Source: Arachnopeziza araneosa (taxonomy: Eukaryota; Ascomycota; Leotiomycetes; Helotiales; Arachnopezizaceae). From it: a stretch of DNA of 64,000 nt. The notes beneath the pieces were generated by a model. That model worked only from the letters and a program-made list of their open reading frames with translations. It was not told the DNA's origin and did not search any database. The stretch is taken from positions 248,001 through 312,000 of the forward strand of contig QYAI01000024.1 of assembly GCA_003988855.1 (NCBI GenBank). Reading direction: 5' to 3'. Made by a program: the position numbers and the translations under genes. Shown one piece after another: positions 20,393 to 31,689 of the stretch. The stretch's first letter is position 1, and every line of letters begins with the position of its first letter.

Positions 20393-23190
20393 TTAACCAT
20401 ATGCAGCCATCTTTACAGGTCTCTTTTCGGATTCAGGTCTCTGTGACTGTTTGAATTGCGACTTGATGGATTCGTCCTTTCCCACTTCTGCTGCAATTTT
20501 CGGATGCTCTAGCGCCTTATTTATACTGTATAAGCTATTGTAAAACTCAGCGACCCTTGGATGGGCCATGACCTTGCTCTTTTCGAAGTTGTGTACCTCT
20601 AGTCCAGCTTGGGTTGTAGCACGACTAAGAGCAACATACGCCTGACCCTTTTCAAAAATCCTCCTGAGATCAATCTTGACGCATTCGAGGGTTTGTCCTT
20701 GAGCTTTATGAATCGACAACGCCCAAGCAAGAATAAGAGGAATCTGCGACCTCTGTGCTTGTACTTCTCCATTCGGTAATTCAACCTTCCATTCTTCATG
20801 TTGCATAAGCATCCGTCGAGTTGTCCCATCTGAGTTGGCAAATTCCACCACAGGTAGCAGTCTGCCAGTATCTGACGAGGCTGTTGAACCCTTACTGGAC
20901 AAATTTGCTATGATCCTTGAATGCTCCGCTCTTTCATCCTCGTCGAGGTTCGTAGAATTATCAAAAGCTTCGGGGTGATCTTTATAATACTCAAAAGTTT
21001 TTTCGTTCATGAAACCGGCAACTTTACCAAGAGATCCATTGACTAATGAATCATCGATGTTTTTAATCAGCATTACTTGAGCGCCTTTCTTGAGCTCAAT
21101 CTGCTTAGGCGCCAGCATATTAGCGAGTAGCTTGTCTCGCTGAACGAGATCTTGAATCGTGCCAGTGTCTCGAGCTTCGTACCTGAAGCTCTCTCCAACC
21201 AAGGCACGCATCCGTGCAGCATTAGAGTTGTCAACTTCATTTCTTGTCGGGAAGCTAGAATCTATCAGCGGATAATATTCAGTGATTCGGAAATAACGCA
21301 CAGCTCTGTAGCCTCCACCAATGCAGCTTGAGGTGAGATTTTACGACTCAACTTTTTGAACGCGGCAACAGTTTCATCCGTGATCTTTCCCAGTCTCATT
21401 TCATTCAACATATTCGCAAAGATGGGATCTTTCTGACGGAACACCTCAGTGAGACCGATAGTATGGTGGATTGCTGTCGGCCATGTCCCAGCATCAAATG
21501 CAAACTTGACTCCTCTCGATTTGTTGTCATATTCTGGTACTGGAGGCAACTGAAAGAAATCGCCAGTGATTACAAGTTGAATCCCACCAAAGGGACGCCC
21601 ATTGTTGCGTAGTGCTCGTGCGATTCCTTCCAACTTGTCAAAAAGATCACCGTCGACCATGGAAATTTCATCAATGATCAAAACTTTCGTCCGGAGCCAG
21701 CGAGTTTTAGCCTTGGCATTCCGCCTGATTTTCTTGACCAACGTTGGCACATCTTCTTTTCCAAGCCCAATTCCTCCAAAGCTGTGTAGCGTTACTCCAC
21801 CAATATTACAAGCAGCTAAACCAGTTGAAGCAGTAACCGCAACACGATCAGGTTCTCGAGTATACTTCTTGCGTAGCTCTCCAATGATGGAACGCATCAG
21901 AACCGACTTTCCCGTACCAGCCGAGCCAGTAAAGAAAACACTTTTGGACTGACCGACGACTAACTCTTGGACTCGTTTTTGTTCCGAACTTAAAGATATG
22001 GGTGCCAACGCGACTTTTTTAACCCGGCCGCGTGTGCCCATTGTTTCCTCATCAGATTTTCTGGCAGCCTTTTGTCTGTCTTTGAATTTCTTCTTTTCTT
22101 CTTTTATCGCACTGCCTGTGTTGTTCCAAGGCATATTTTTATCTTTCGGTAGGGGTGTGAAGTCATGCAAAGTGCCTTTGCCTTTCGTTAGAGAAGGACA
22201 CTCTCGAGTATAATGACCGTCCTCCTTGCAACGAAAGCATTTCTTCGCCGGAGAAGTAATAGATGATGCTACAATCCCCTCTTCATCCTCCTCTAACGCT
22301 GCTAATTGTTCATTCTCAGCTTGCCTCTGTATCCATGGCAAAGTGCGCCGCTTTGCTGCCCTTGGTGGCTGTGAGGAGTCTTGATTGTCTGCAACTTCTC
22401 TTTTCCTCCTTTCTAGTGCACCTGGGGGGGTCGCCAGATGAGAAGGGGAGGACGAAGACCATGTAGCTACACTGCTAGCGTGTTTCTGCACAGAGTTGGG
22501 AAACTTTGCTGGAGTGTCTATTGATGGACTTGAGAAGGTAGGTAATGGTTTCGGAGGTGCGGCCATAGCTGGAGGTAAATTGTAGTCGTTATCAAGATCA
22601 AGATCAAGATCCGCATCATCATCGAAATCATTTTCATCATACTCGACAGGTATATCGTAGGTTCGGAAGGTAGTGGAGACTTCTTCACATAAATCAATCG
22701 TTTCTGGTGCTTCAAACGAGCTCTGCTTGCTCAAAACTGTACTCAAACCTGTTGATCTTGGTATTGTCGTAGTCGAGGAATTGAAGCTTGGAACTTTTGA
22801 GTTTTGTGTTATATTTGGTGATTTATAATAGAGGGCGCTGGAAGGATTTTTATAACCTGTGAATCCTCCAATAGACTTGGAGGTCAAGCTCTTCTTGAAT
22901 TGTTGTTCGATGTTTCCATTCTGAGAGGGGCTGCTGGATGGGAAAAGCTGCTTCGAAAGAGCATCTTTGGGAGTCGTAGAAATAAAATCTCTGTTGGCGC
23001 GTCCCAACATGGCTTCTGAAATTGAAGAATACAGTCTCCTACTTATTGCATCTGCTGTACTTGGTCGAATTAGGGGTTTTCTTGCTTTCCAGCTACTCAC
23101 GAGCCGTCTTCTGAAAGCAAGAGAGAAGACTGGAAAGCGAGTCGATCCAGGCTGCATACAAGAAGACAATGCTTGAGAATCAGGTCTCAA
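20393..23190 (-). CDS. PIF1: ATP-dependent DNA helicase PIF1
   Basis: 5'-to-3' superfamily 1B helicase that maintains mitochondrial DNA, unwinds G-quadruplexes and limits telomerase. Exons 21302-23190 and 20393-21254 (47-nt intron) give 916 residues. Helicase motifs: Walker [12 protein letters not shown] (about 419-429), Walker [11 protein letters not shown], motif [22 protein letters not shown], motif [18 protein letters not shown] and motif [12 protein letters not shown]. The N-terminus is Arg/Ser-rich ([25 protein letters not shown]), fitting a mitochondrial presequence; M12 is an alternative start. About 400 residues of disordered N-terminal region include an acidic run (residues 184-203) and a CCHC zinc knuckle, [14 protein letters not shown] (318-331). 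The splice joins EATEL to [11 protein letters not shown], a family-typical stretch. Confidence 0.94.
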
Positions 23191-24084
23191 TCCATCAGCC
23201 TCACGCAGAACTTTGGTGATTTGTTATATTTTTTTGAATCTCGCTCGCGCCACGGATAGGAAAGCGCGACAGACGCGGTACTTTTTGTTGTGATGGCCGA
23301 GGCTAGGTTGACTAATAATGGCACGTGACAAATCAAGTGTGCTATAAGGACTGATTCTCTAACTCTACAGTGAACAGGTACCCTCCAGTTCAGCCCTCCA
23401 GGCTTCCATTGCCACCAGTGGCAACTGGGGGCCTCAGGCCACAACACTTTTCCCAGTTTATTTATCACACGTGATTCTCGAGGTGCAAACACCACTAAAA
23501 ATAACCACAAGCACTTTCAATGTAATGCCTTAATATATGCAATTCGTAAGACCTGGGTGCTTGAAAGTTGTCACAGAGATTTCAAAAGCGTGGTTTACTG
23601 TAGAATTATTGGTATCGAGACCTGGTGTCATTACATTCTTTCCGTACACCACATAGGTCTTATGTAACTACTGTACCACACCTGCCTACTTGATAAAGAC
23701 GAATCAATCGAGAAGCTCAAAGGACGTAATGGGTAGTCGCTGATAGTAGATTCGTAGTCTCGTAAGGATGAGATGTGAACGTAAAGGCAAAATTAGAAGC
23801 CCGCAGATATCCAAAGTCAACAATAACCTAGGAGAACAACTTTTTGTCGACTTGAAATCACCATCCCAACATAATCAACACAGAAAGTCATAATAAAAAT
23901 CAGGAGTATCTTAAAATGAAAATTCCTATGCAAGTTCATGCCATCTGGCTCAGTCCAAAGAGACCGCTAGCAAAAAGTAGACAGATGCAATATCCGAAGA
24001 GAAGCCCTGCATTGATATCCCATTTACGCCGTGAAACCGCAAAAAGATCACGAAAGCAGATAAATTGGGTTTGCGGCAACAATC
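23191..24084. other. Intergenic spacer
   Basis: PIF1 upstream region and PUB1 3' flank, 0.9 kb. No gene seen. Confidence 0.5.
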
Positions 24085-25857
24085 TCATCCTTGGTAGCCA
24101 CCAAAGCCATTGCCAAAGCTCTGGCCTGCTGGTGCACTCCACTGCTGAGGATTTGGGGTTGGTTGACCACGACCATAGCCACCAGCGCTTGCAGAGCCTC
24201 CGTAACCCATTGGCTGGTTGCTGTATTGAGCTGGAGATTGAGCTGGTGGACCTCCATATCCGCCTTGACCGGGAAACTGGCCTGGAGACTGTTGATTAGC
24301 GATTGGTCCGGCTGATTGTGGTCCTGCCTGTTGCATACCGCCATACTGTGGGAAATAGGCGGCAGGTGTTCCCGGGTATCCTGAATTAGGGCCACCTTGG
24401 GGACTGTAGCCTTGCTGAGAACCATCGAAGCCAGCTTGGGCAGGTGCCTTGTCTTTACCCCACTAGCAAGATTTTAGTATTTAAATAGTGAATAGTGGAT
24501 GAATCACTTACACTGCACTTCAAAGGCCGGCCATTGACATTGTAGCCGCTCAATTGACAAATAGCCATGGCTGCGTTTTCATGAGTATCCATCTTGACGA
24601 AAGCAAAACCGCGATCGGCTTGAAAGCGCGTCTCGACGACATAACCAAAGTTCTGGAACAGCGGAACGAGGTCGTTCTGCGTTGTGTACGGCGTCAGGTT
24701 GCCAACGTAACAAGTAGTCTGCCATTGAGGAGTTTGCTGGACGATCATATCATAGCTCTGCACACCGTGAGTCGGGAAATGATGATGTCCAAATGGGGTG
24801 GTAGGTGTCATGCCCATGGCAGACATGGCTTGTTGCTGAGAGATCGATGGCTGGCCCTTCTGGTTGGCCCAGTTGCAACGAATAGCACGAGATCCAAGCC
24901 ATTCGCCATCCATGGAGCTCAAAGCCTTCTCAGCATCCTGGCGCTCTCGGAATGCGACAAAACCATAGCCCCTAGATCTCCCAGTCTTCATATCCCACAT
25001 GACGCGAGCCTCAGACACTGAGCCAAAAGCCGAGAATGCTTGAAGAAGGACCTCATCGTTGACTTCATTGGACAGATCGCCAACGAAAATATGGAAGTGG
25101 TTCGAGGTGTCTTCTTTGTTAGAGGTATTTGACTGGTACGCCCAATTGACTCGGATTTCCTTGGAACCAATTAGAGCTTCGCGACTAGTGTTACACAATA
25201 TTGACTTACCGCCTGGTGAACACGTCTTCCATTGAGTGTCTGCATGGCTCGTTCAGCTGCTCCTGGATCGTCGTACTCAACAAAACCGTAATTGAATCCC
25301 TTAGACTGCAGCTGGACGGCGATTAGTAGGTTGTGCTTAAAAAGCAGATTAGCGGGGGAGGGGAGAAATAAAACAAGCGAAGCGAGAGGCGCGATACTCC
25401 TTATCAAAGAGAATTTGGCGCAGCCTTACGCGGGAATTCTCAAATATTATAACATAGTAAAGTTGATACTGACAGCACCTACATTCTTGTCAGGAATGAT
25501 TTTGACGTTCTGAACATGACCCGTAGTTTCGAATATCTGTCGCAAAACATCTTCCGTCACTCTAGGATCAAGACCGCCCACGTATAATGCACGCTTGTTG
25601 GGCTCTGGGGCTGCGCGACGAACAAATCCACCTGCACTATCAGGAGACATTACAACTCCATTCTCGCCCATGGGTGATGTGATAGCCGTGGGAATCGGAT
25701 TCGTGTTCTGGGGAATGATGACAGGCGGAAGCGGGGGAGGTGGCATATGAGATGGATTTGTTCCATTATGACCATTCTCGTAGCCCGGCGCACCAGCAGT
25801 CGTCTGCGGTGGGGGAGGAAGCTGCGCGCTCGAGAGGGGAGGGGCGTTTTCGGACAT
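24085..25857 (-). CDS. PUB1: TIA1/Pub1-type RNA-binding protein with three RRMs
   Basis: Poly(A)/U-rich RNA-binding protein of the Pub1/TIA1 family, acting in mRNA stability and stress granules. Exons 25483-25857, 25210-25305, 24512-25159 and 24085-24462 give 498 residues; the second acceptor could lie 6 nt upstream, adding Leu-Gln. RRM1 (about 90-165) has LYVGGLDPRVTEDVL and GFNYGFVEYDDPGAAERAM. RRM2 (178-255) has FHIFVGDLSNEVNDE and RSRGYGFVAFRERQDAEKAL. RRM3 (305-373) has CYVGNLTPYTTQNDLVPLFQ and RGFAFVKM. The N-terminus is Pro-rich; the C-terminus is a Gln/Gly/Pro-rich low-complexity tail of about 125 residues after WGKDKAPAQ, as expected for granule proteins. The first intron is longest (177 nt) and interrupts RRM1. 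Confidence 0.93.
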
Positions 25858-27552
25858 CTCGACTCGTTACTGAAGAAAATTTAATCCTGGTCGCAAGAAA
25901 ATGGGCTCCGGAAATTGGAGAGTAAAAGCGGAAAAGGAACTCTGGTTACTTCGCAGAACGTGGTGAAGGTCCAAAATTTCGAGATAATACAGACGAACGA
26001 AAACGCTGAGCTTGGAGGCGTTGCGCCGATGATTTGGACTGTGCGACTCGAATGATAGGAAGCACACTCAGACTCGAGAATTTCGATAGACTGCGAAAAG
26101 GGTCGATGACTACGGCCAAATTATCGACGATAAACAAAATGATCGCTTGTGTATAACACAAGTGACGACTAAAAGAGTACGCGATAGAGGAACTCCGAAG
26201 AAGATGAGCTGGAGACAACGAAGTGCGAGAAGAGCTCCTTGACAGATCGAGAATACTGTTGAGAAAGTAAGAAGGCGAGAATGATGCGACGAGAGGATTG
26301 CTGACTGACTGAATGGAATAAAGGAATCACAAAAAGGACGAGGGGAAGAGAGAGGAGGAAAACCGCTCGAGATCCAGACGCCCGTTGGATGGTGTTTTGT
26401 CTGGAGGTGGGAGCAAAGGTCGATGAAGACGAGCTTGTCTCGTCCCTCAAAAAATAGGCATTCACGCCTTACCTGGTTGGGGCTAGCGCATCGCTTAGGA
26501 GCCAATAGGGTCCTGTTAGATGGACCTAGTCCGCAGGGCGGTGGCAGAGAACTTGACAAAAATCACCTTGTGGGAAGTATCAGGAGACTTGTCAGAGAAG
26601 AGGCAGTAGCCAAAGTTGAGACGCAGGACAGACTTTCACAAAAGAGAGATGAGGAACGTTGGACTAACTGCCGTCTGGACAACAGCAAGAAAACACCACA
26701 TCCCCAAACTCTAACTGATGTGACAGGAGGACATGATGCAGAAGGAGAGCTATAAGGAATTGCGCTCCGCTCCAGTCCAGACGCACACGAAAGAGGCATG
26801 CTTGCAGGAGGTATTGGAAATTATTGGAAAGGATCTGTTCTGTGGTAAAGGACAGGAAGCTATGCAAACGCCACATGCGTGGGATTTCATGCAAGCATCT
26901 ATAAAGAGATGAACACATTGGGATGCCGGGAGGCTTCCAGGGGTGACGCATTGAAAGAGAAGATCCGGGGAAACAGTTACAGCCCCTGAAGCGCTGTGGA
27001 AGGAGAGTTGCGTTAGTCAGACGGTCAAGACGCTGGTCAAAAGATGTGCAATCCTTGAGGGTCTAGAAAGACAACGCGCCTGCAAGCACCTCACGGCGGC
27101 AGAACTTCTGATGCTAGCTTAGTACCGATGCAGGAGCGGATTCGGACGGAGTCTCTAGAGCTTACTTGTGACCTAGTACTTCATAATGGCTTTGCATCTC
27201 AGCGTAAGACTCGGGGGAAAGGTGGCGTGTAAAGCACAGAGAGAGCTTCTCTTTCGCATCTTCCTATGATGTAGACTGGTCGGTCTTCACTGGAGACGTT
27301 TGATCGAAAAGCTCTGGCGAAAGAGCTGTCACGCCTGTTTGCGTAGTACGCACTAGATGTTCCCGCTCTTAGCGCATTGCACGGGCTCAAGCTTGACTTC
27401 TGCAGCAACAATTGTGCCGCACCTCACCTCAGTCTATCCGCCATCATCACCAATCCCACAAATCGTCTATATACTTTACAGATCATCTCAGAGGATATCC
27501 TGATAGTTCAGCATCGGCACATCCTGCGGATTTGTTTCACTTCTCACCGCAA
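25858..27552. other. Large divergent intergenic region
   Basis: 1.7 kb between two divergent starts. Frames on both strands are open for 60-150 codons but look random in composition. It presumably holds the PUB1 promoter and leader; no element is resolved. Confidence 0.5.
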
Positions 27553-28701
27553 ATGGCGCAATCACAGCGCACAAAGTCGCCTCTGGATCTTCTCCAGGGC
27601 ATGATTAATGGTGTTGTGAGTTCTATCCATCTCTGCAAGGCCAATCCGTTATATATCTGACTTCTGGAAGCTCATCGAAACCGGTAAGGCTCTTCGTGCC
27701 TCGAACAAAGAGGGTGGGAAAGGTCTGTCAAGTACAAACAATCGACTCCGAGGAATAATTCCAAGTGCGAGTGAAAACTTTCACCAAGCACTAGATGAAC
27801 TTGAATGTGATATTGTAAGATGAATGCCAAACGGACCCGTTTATAAGTTCTAATTTCAAGATAGATACGTGCGAAGTCCGTGTTGTTACGAGACCTAGAA
27901 GAATTAAGGGCGCGGCGCATTGCTCTGGAGAATCCGGAACCCGTCGTTGAGGATCCAATAATCGTAGAAGATGCCATGGAAACAAACATTTTTGGCGACC
28001 CCATTGTGCCGGAGCAACTCTCGCCTATCCCTGATGTCAAGGAGGAGAAGTTTCTCGACGATTTGGAGAGTTCTGCGGCGATCGAATCCAACAAGCCAAC
28101 ACCAACACCAATACCAATAGACCCAGTCCAAGTTGATTCAAAAGATCAGATTCAAGAGACCATAAACGGACAACAAGGTCCAACGCCTCCAAGTTCCACA
28201 AACGAGGCATCAAACACCAAACCTATTGGCCTGGGCATAGATACAAATGGCATTACCACTTCTGATTCGGCAACTGCGGAGCTTCAGAATTCGGCAATCG
28301 ATTCTCTCTTCGACATACCTGATAACGAAGACAATATGGGTGACTCTGATCTCAATTTTGTTGACATTGATTTTGACCTGGATACTTCGAATTCCAATAC
28401 TCAAGGCCAGGCTGGGAGTAATGATTTTGATCTCTCCACATTTGGTAATGTCTCCCAGGACTTCAATATGGACAGTCTCCAGACAGGTACAGACAACAAC
28501 TTAACAAACAACTCAACTATCAATAATACAAACAAAACAGATGATTTACTTGATCTAAATAATACGGGCGACAGCATGGACCTAGATCTAGATTTTGAAA
28601 TGGGTGGCGGCGATAATAGTGCTTTTAACGACCTTTATTTTACTGGCGAGGAAATGGAACATGAGTTCGACAACGCTTTCTTTGGCTTGAAAGAAAATTA
28701 A
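27553..28701 (+). CDS. Acidic Asp/Asn-rich predicted nuclear protein
   Basis: Exons 27553-27615, 27671-27814 and 27865-28701 give 347 residues; I do not recognise the family with confidence. The N-terminal quarter (MAQSQRTKSPLDLLQ, then FHQALDELECDIIRAK and SVLLRDLEELRARR) is a likely coiled coil. The rest is very acidic and low in complexity, with runs such as DLNFVDIDFDLDTSNSN, DDLLDLNNTGDSMDLDLDFE and a conserved-looking tail NDLYFTGEEMEHEFDNAFFG. A short coil followed by an acidic Asn-rich region resembles tail subunits of Mediator (Med2-like) or a coactivator; this is speculation from architecture. The first intron uses a GTGAGT donor and an AAG acceptor after a TCTGAC branch site, so that acceptor is the weakest point of the model. 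Confidence 0.72.
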
Positions 28702-29209
28702 CAAGCTCATCAAATAACTGGAATTCGATACACTTCTCCCAAGAATTAGGCTTCTGCTAGATCACCTGGAGGCTTTAACTCTTGTTTAAATCATAGCTGA
28801 AAGCCTAGTCTGGACGTTAAATAGAGTATTTCATTCAGAAGTTTACTTGTAGCGGCGTTAATCAAGCTAGGCTGGATAACATGAGAATAGGTACCCTTGG
28901 TGGTTCACGTGACTAATACACTCTCCTCGGTATCCTCTCGGCCTACAAATAGCGCTCCGCATGGTTCATTATCGCAGCTCAGTCACTGCTATTGACTCCA
29001 AGGTGGGTATGATCTCGTTAAATTCATGGCAGATTGTACTACAAAAACCTGGATTATTTTCCTTACTACGCGGGCCCCTTTCTTAAGCGAGACAAAAGAT
29101 TCATGTTACTACAATCTACCAGTCATTTCCAAGACATCTAGTACAAATCACTCTCTCTGCTTGAGATCAAATTTCTTTGAGAAGTCAAGTCAACTCAAGC
29201 CAGCACAAA
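28702..29209. other. Intergenic spacer
   Basis: 508 bp, AT-rich; 3' flank of the acidic protein gene and upstream region of the next ORF. No feature seen. Confidence 0.5.
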
Positions 29210-29914
29210 ATGCACAAAACACATAGCACGAAGCCCGAGCCTGCTGCAGCGAAGATGGCTCTTTCTCCATTTTGCTGTAATAGTGCGATACCAGCATCAT
29301 TCCGACATCTCATCGATATTCTCCCCCATTCTACAACACACTTCGCCCTCGCTCATCCTGTTTCCTCCGCTCCTATCCTAGCCTCGTTTCTCTCATATGT
29401 TGTGGCTCCAGCGCCTCCTCGAACAAGAGACAAAGTCGTGGGAAACACGTATTTCGCTATCGTTCAGGTCACTCGAGTATCCTTAGAGCCCGAGAAGGAT
29501 CACGAAGTAATTATCGATAAGAGCCATAAAGATTTCTTTGACCTAGACCTATCACTCCATCAGAAGGACACATTAGTTGCACCAAGTTACGTACTAGATC
29601 AACAGGATATCGTTGAGATTATGCGTGGGGAAAGTGCACACGCGCGTGATCCCGCCAAGAGATACTACGTTGCTATTGAAAGAAGTGGAGAGAACACCGT
29701 TCTGGATCAGGAGTGCAGAGTTATGGGTAAGACATGGAGGGAGGTTGACAAGACTGAAGCAGAGAGGAAGTTGAATGCTGCAGGTTTGAGCTGGGTTCCA
29801 GATCTTGCGGGCACCAAACAAAGGCAGCATTGGGTGGATCTTGATGGAATAGAGAAACTCTGGTGCGAAACTCATCATGTCAAATATGAGATGAAGGTCT
29901 GGATTAGAGAATAG
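29210..29914 (+). CDS. Orphan predicted protein, 234 residues
   Basis: Single open frame starting MHKTHSTKPEPAAAKMALSP; an ATG 15 codons downstream could be the real start. I do not recognise it. No signal peptide or membrane segment is evident. Ordered-looking pieces are GNTYFAIVQVTRVSLEPEKD, KRYYVAIERSGENTVLDQE, RVMGKTWREVDKTEAERKL and QHWVDLDGIEKLWCETHHVK. It lies in a gene-poor, AT-rich stretch with two other short orphans on the same strand (30106 and 31000). It could be a lineage-specific gene; whether it is expressed cannot be told from sequence. Confidence 0.55.
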   Translation: MHKTHSTKPEPAAAKMALSPFCCNSAIPASFRHLIDILPHSTTHFALAHPVSSAPILASFLSYVVAPAPPRTRDKVVGNTYFAIVQVTRVSLEPEKDHEVIIDKSHKDFFDLDLSLHQKDTLVAPSYVLDQQDIVEIMRGESAHARDPAKRYYVAIERSGENTVLDQECRVMGKTWREVDKTEAERKLNAAGLSWVPDLAGTKQRQHWVDLDGIEKLWCETHHVKYEMKVWIRE

Positions 29915-30999
29915 TAGTATGGGATATTTATTAGGGTCAGAGACTTCTGAGTAAACGATTAAGTTGATACTAGAACATATCATCTTGATCCACATGGTCT
30001 CGGAATCCTTTTCAATTTTAGAAGTGCTAAGAGTTTCTATCACCACTAACTGATTTCTCAAAAGCCGTATTTTCTGTTCTCCCTCGAATCTCATCATCTT
30101 CCACCATGTCAGACTCAGCACGAAAGTTCACTCAACCCACAACATCTTCCACGCCGCACCTTACAACTCTAGCCCTTTCTCCCTTGCTGAAATACATCCT
30201 TCTTTGCCTACCAATACCGATCCTCCTCCCATTTACCTCCTACACTCTCTCTAACAGAACCTCCCTAATCTACTCGTAGGAAAACATTTCAACTTTTGGT
30301 ACATAATTTAACCCGTAGAAGAGCGAAGTAGTTCTTAGTGAGGCAGCGTTTCCATTTCCGTAGTGAGTGGTTGAGAACTTAATTACTGCTAAAAGGAGAA
30401 TTATTTTGGGCGCCTGCGCTAAACTAATGAGAATATAAGACAATGAGAGAAATGTGGCACGTGTGTTCATAGCGGGAAAACAAAGTGGTTATATTTCTAG
30501 AATTCGATGAGTGTTAAAAGATAGTGTGTTAACCAGCAAAGGAGACTAAAGTGTTAAGTCGCCATGATGAATATTATAACCTTTCAAAGGCCCTCGTCCG
30601 AAAAGATGATCTCACGTGTTTACGAGCTTCATACGAAAATGCATGAACCGAACGAATAAAGATCCGTCGCCCGAGATATTATACATGGCTAACTGCAATT
30701 ATTAGAAGATTGAACTCAGATTACAAAGTACAATTATCTTTACAGGAAATGTCTCAAGTGAATGTGCCACCCGGCAGGCAGGATAATAACCTCGAATATT
30801 TATTGCGAATACCAAATATTTCTCTTCCGCACCAAACTCTACCTTAAACTCAAATATGATGCACTAATATCATTCTTTTCAACTCATCTGAGCATCACTA
30901 CCACCTTTCAAAGAAAATATCCATCTTGCAAACCTAATCAACACCTCACAGTGACAAGCTTCTACAGCATCACTTGGAACCTATTTAATCAAGATTAGC
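29915..30999. other. AT-rich spacer between two orphan ORFs
   Basis: 1.1 kb of AT-rich DNA holding one possible small ORF (30106-30279). Nothing else is supported. Confidence 0.4.
30106..30279 (+). CDS. Possible 57-residue membrane peptide
   Basis: Starts MSDSARKFTQPTTSSTP and then has a hydrophobic segment, YILLCLPIPILLPFTSYTL, that could span a membrane. The ATG sits in an ACC-ATG context. There is no family match and the ORF is short enough to be chance. Confidence 0.25.
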   Translation: MSDSARKFTQPTTSSTPHLTTLALSPLLKYILLCLPIPILLPFTSYTLSNRTSLIYS

Positions 31000-31689
31000 A
31001 TGGCCCAAAAACGAGATTTTCACCTTCATCTCCCAAGCTCTCTGAAGGCCTTCCAAGCTTCCCACAAGTTCACAACCTCCGCAAAACATACTCTTCAGGA
31101 ATTCAGCTTCACCAAAACTCTCGAGACTTGCGTTCAAAAAGTGAAGCATCTTCATGATTCACTCAGTCACGGAATACTAAGCCTTTTGACCAAACACAAA
31201 CGCGTCCCTGATGGAGAATGGTATTGCTGTTCTCATCTACTCAAAACCATCCAAGCCACTCGCTACTACGTTCACGACAACCGTACCTTACTCAGCATGG
31301 CCCATTCACTGGCAACGCGCAGTCTAGCCAAATCTCTTGGTAATAGCTATGGAGAACCACAGCCGGGGCAACGCTATATCATGTTGAGAATCACTCGCAA
31401 CCTCGGGGCAGGGAAAACAGTTCGCAAATACTTCCTTGTCGATGATGATCAGATACCACAGCCAGAAGGACAGGTTATGTTGATGGGTCGCACAACCTGG
31501 TGCAGGATTACGGAGGACTTGGGAGACTTGGTGGGAAGCCTAGGTGGTTTTGGGAACGGTGTGTTCAAAATCGAGTGCAGCCACTGCAGCAGCCTCTACC
31601 ACCTTCGATACCATGTTAGCGCGCTTGCAAGCACAAACACAAACACAGGGAATGGCATGAGAGATTCAAAGAGAGCATCTTGGATCTAA
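31000..31689 (+). CDS. Orphan predicted protein, 229 residues
   Basis: Single open frame, MAQKRDFHLHLPSSLKAFQ to SKRASWI, with an ATG just after an A/T-rich leader. I do not recognise the family. The middle holds DGEWYCCSHLLKTIQATRYY, GQRYIMLRITRNLGAGKTV and MLMGRTTWCRITEDLGDL; there is a Cys/His-rich patch near the C-terminus (ECSHCSSLYHLRYHV), which might bind metal. No signal peptide. Its RY...MG-T-W order is faintly like the orphan at 29210, but the similarity is too weak to claim homology. Confidence 0.5.
   Translation: MAQKRDFHLHLPSSLKAFQASHKFTTSAKHTLQEFSFTKTLETCVQKVKHLHDSLSHGILSLLTKHKRVPDGEWYCCSHLLKTIQATRYYVHDNRTLLSMAHSLATRSLAKSLGNSYGEPQPGQRYIMLRITRNLGAGKTVRKYFLVDDDQIPQPEGQVMLMGRTTWCRITEDLGDLVGSLGGFGNGVFKIECSHCSSLYHLRYHVSALASTNTNTGNGMRDSKRASWI

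Noticed and set aside
29210..31689. Recent tandem duplication of the two orphan ORFs
   Set aside because: Only a few residues align (RY and MG-T-W) and neither nucleotide sequence nor length supports recent duplication; kept only as a low-level possibility of remote paralogy.
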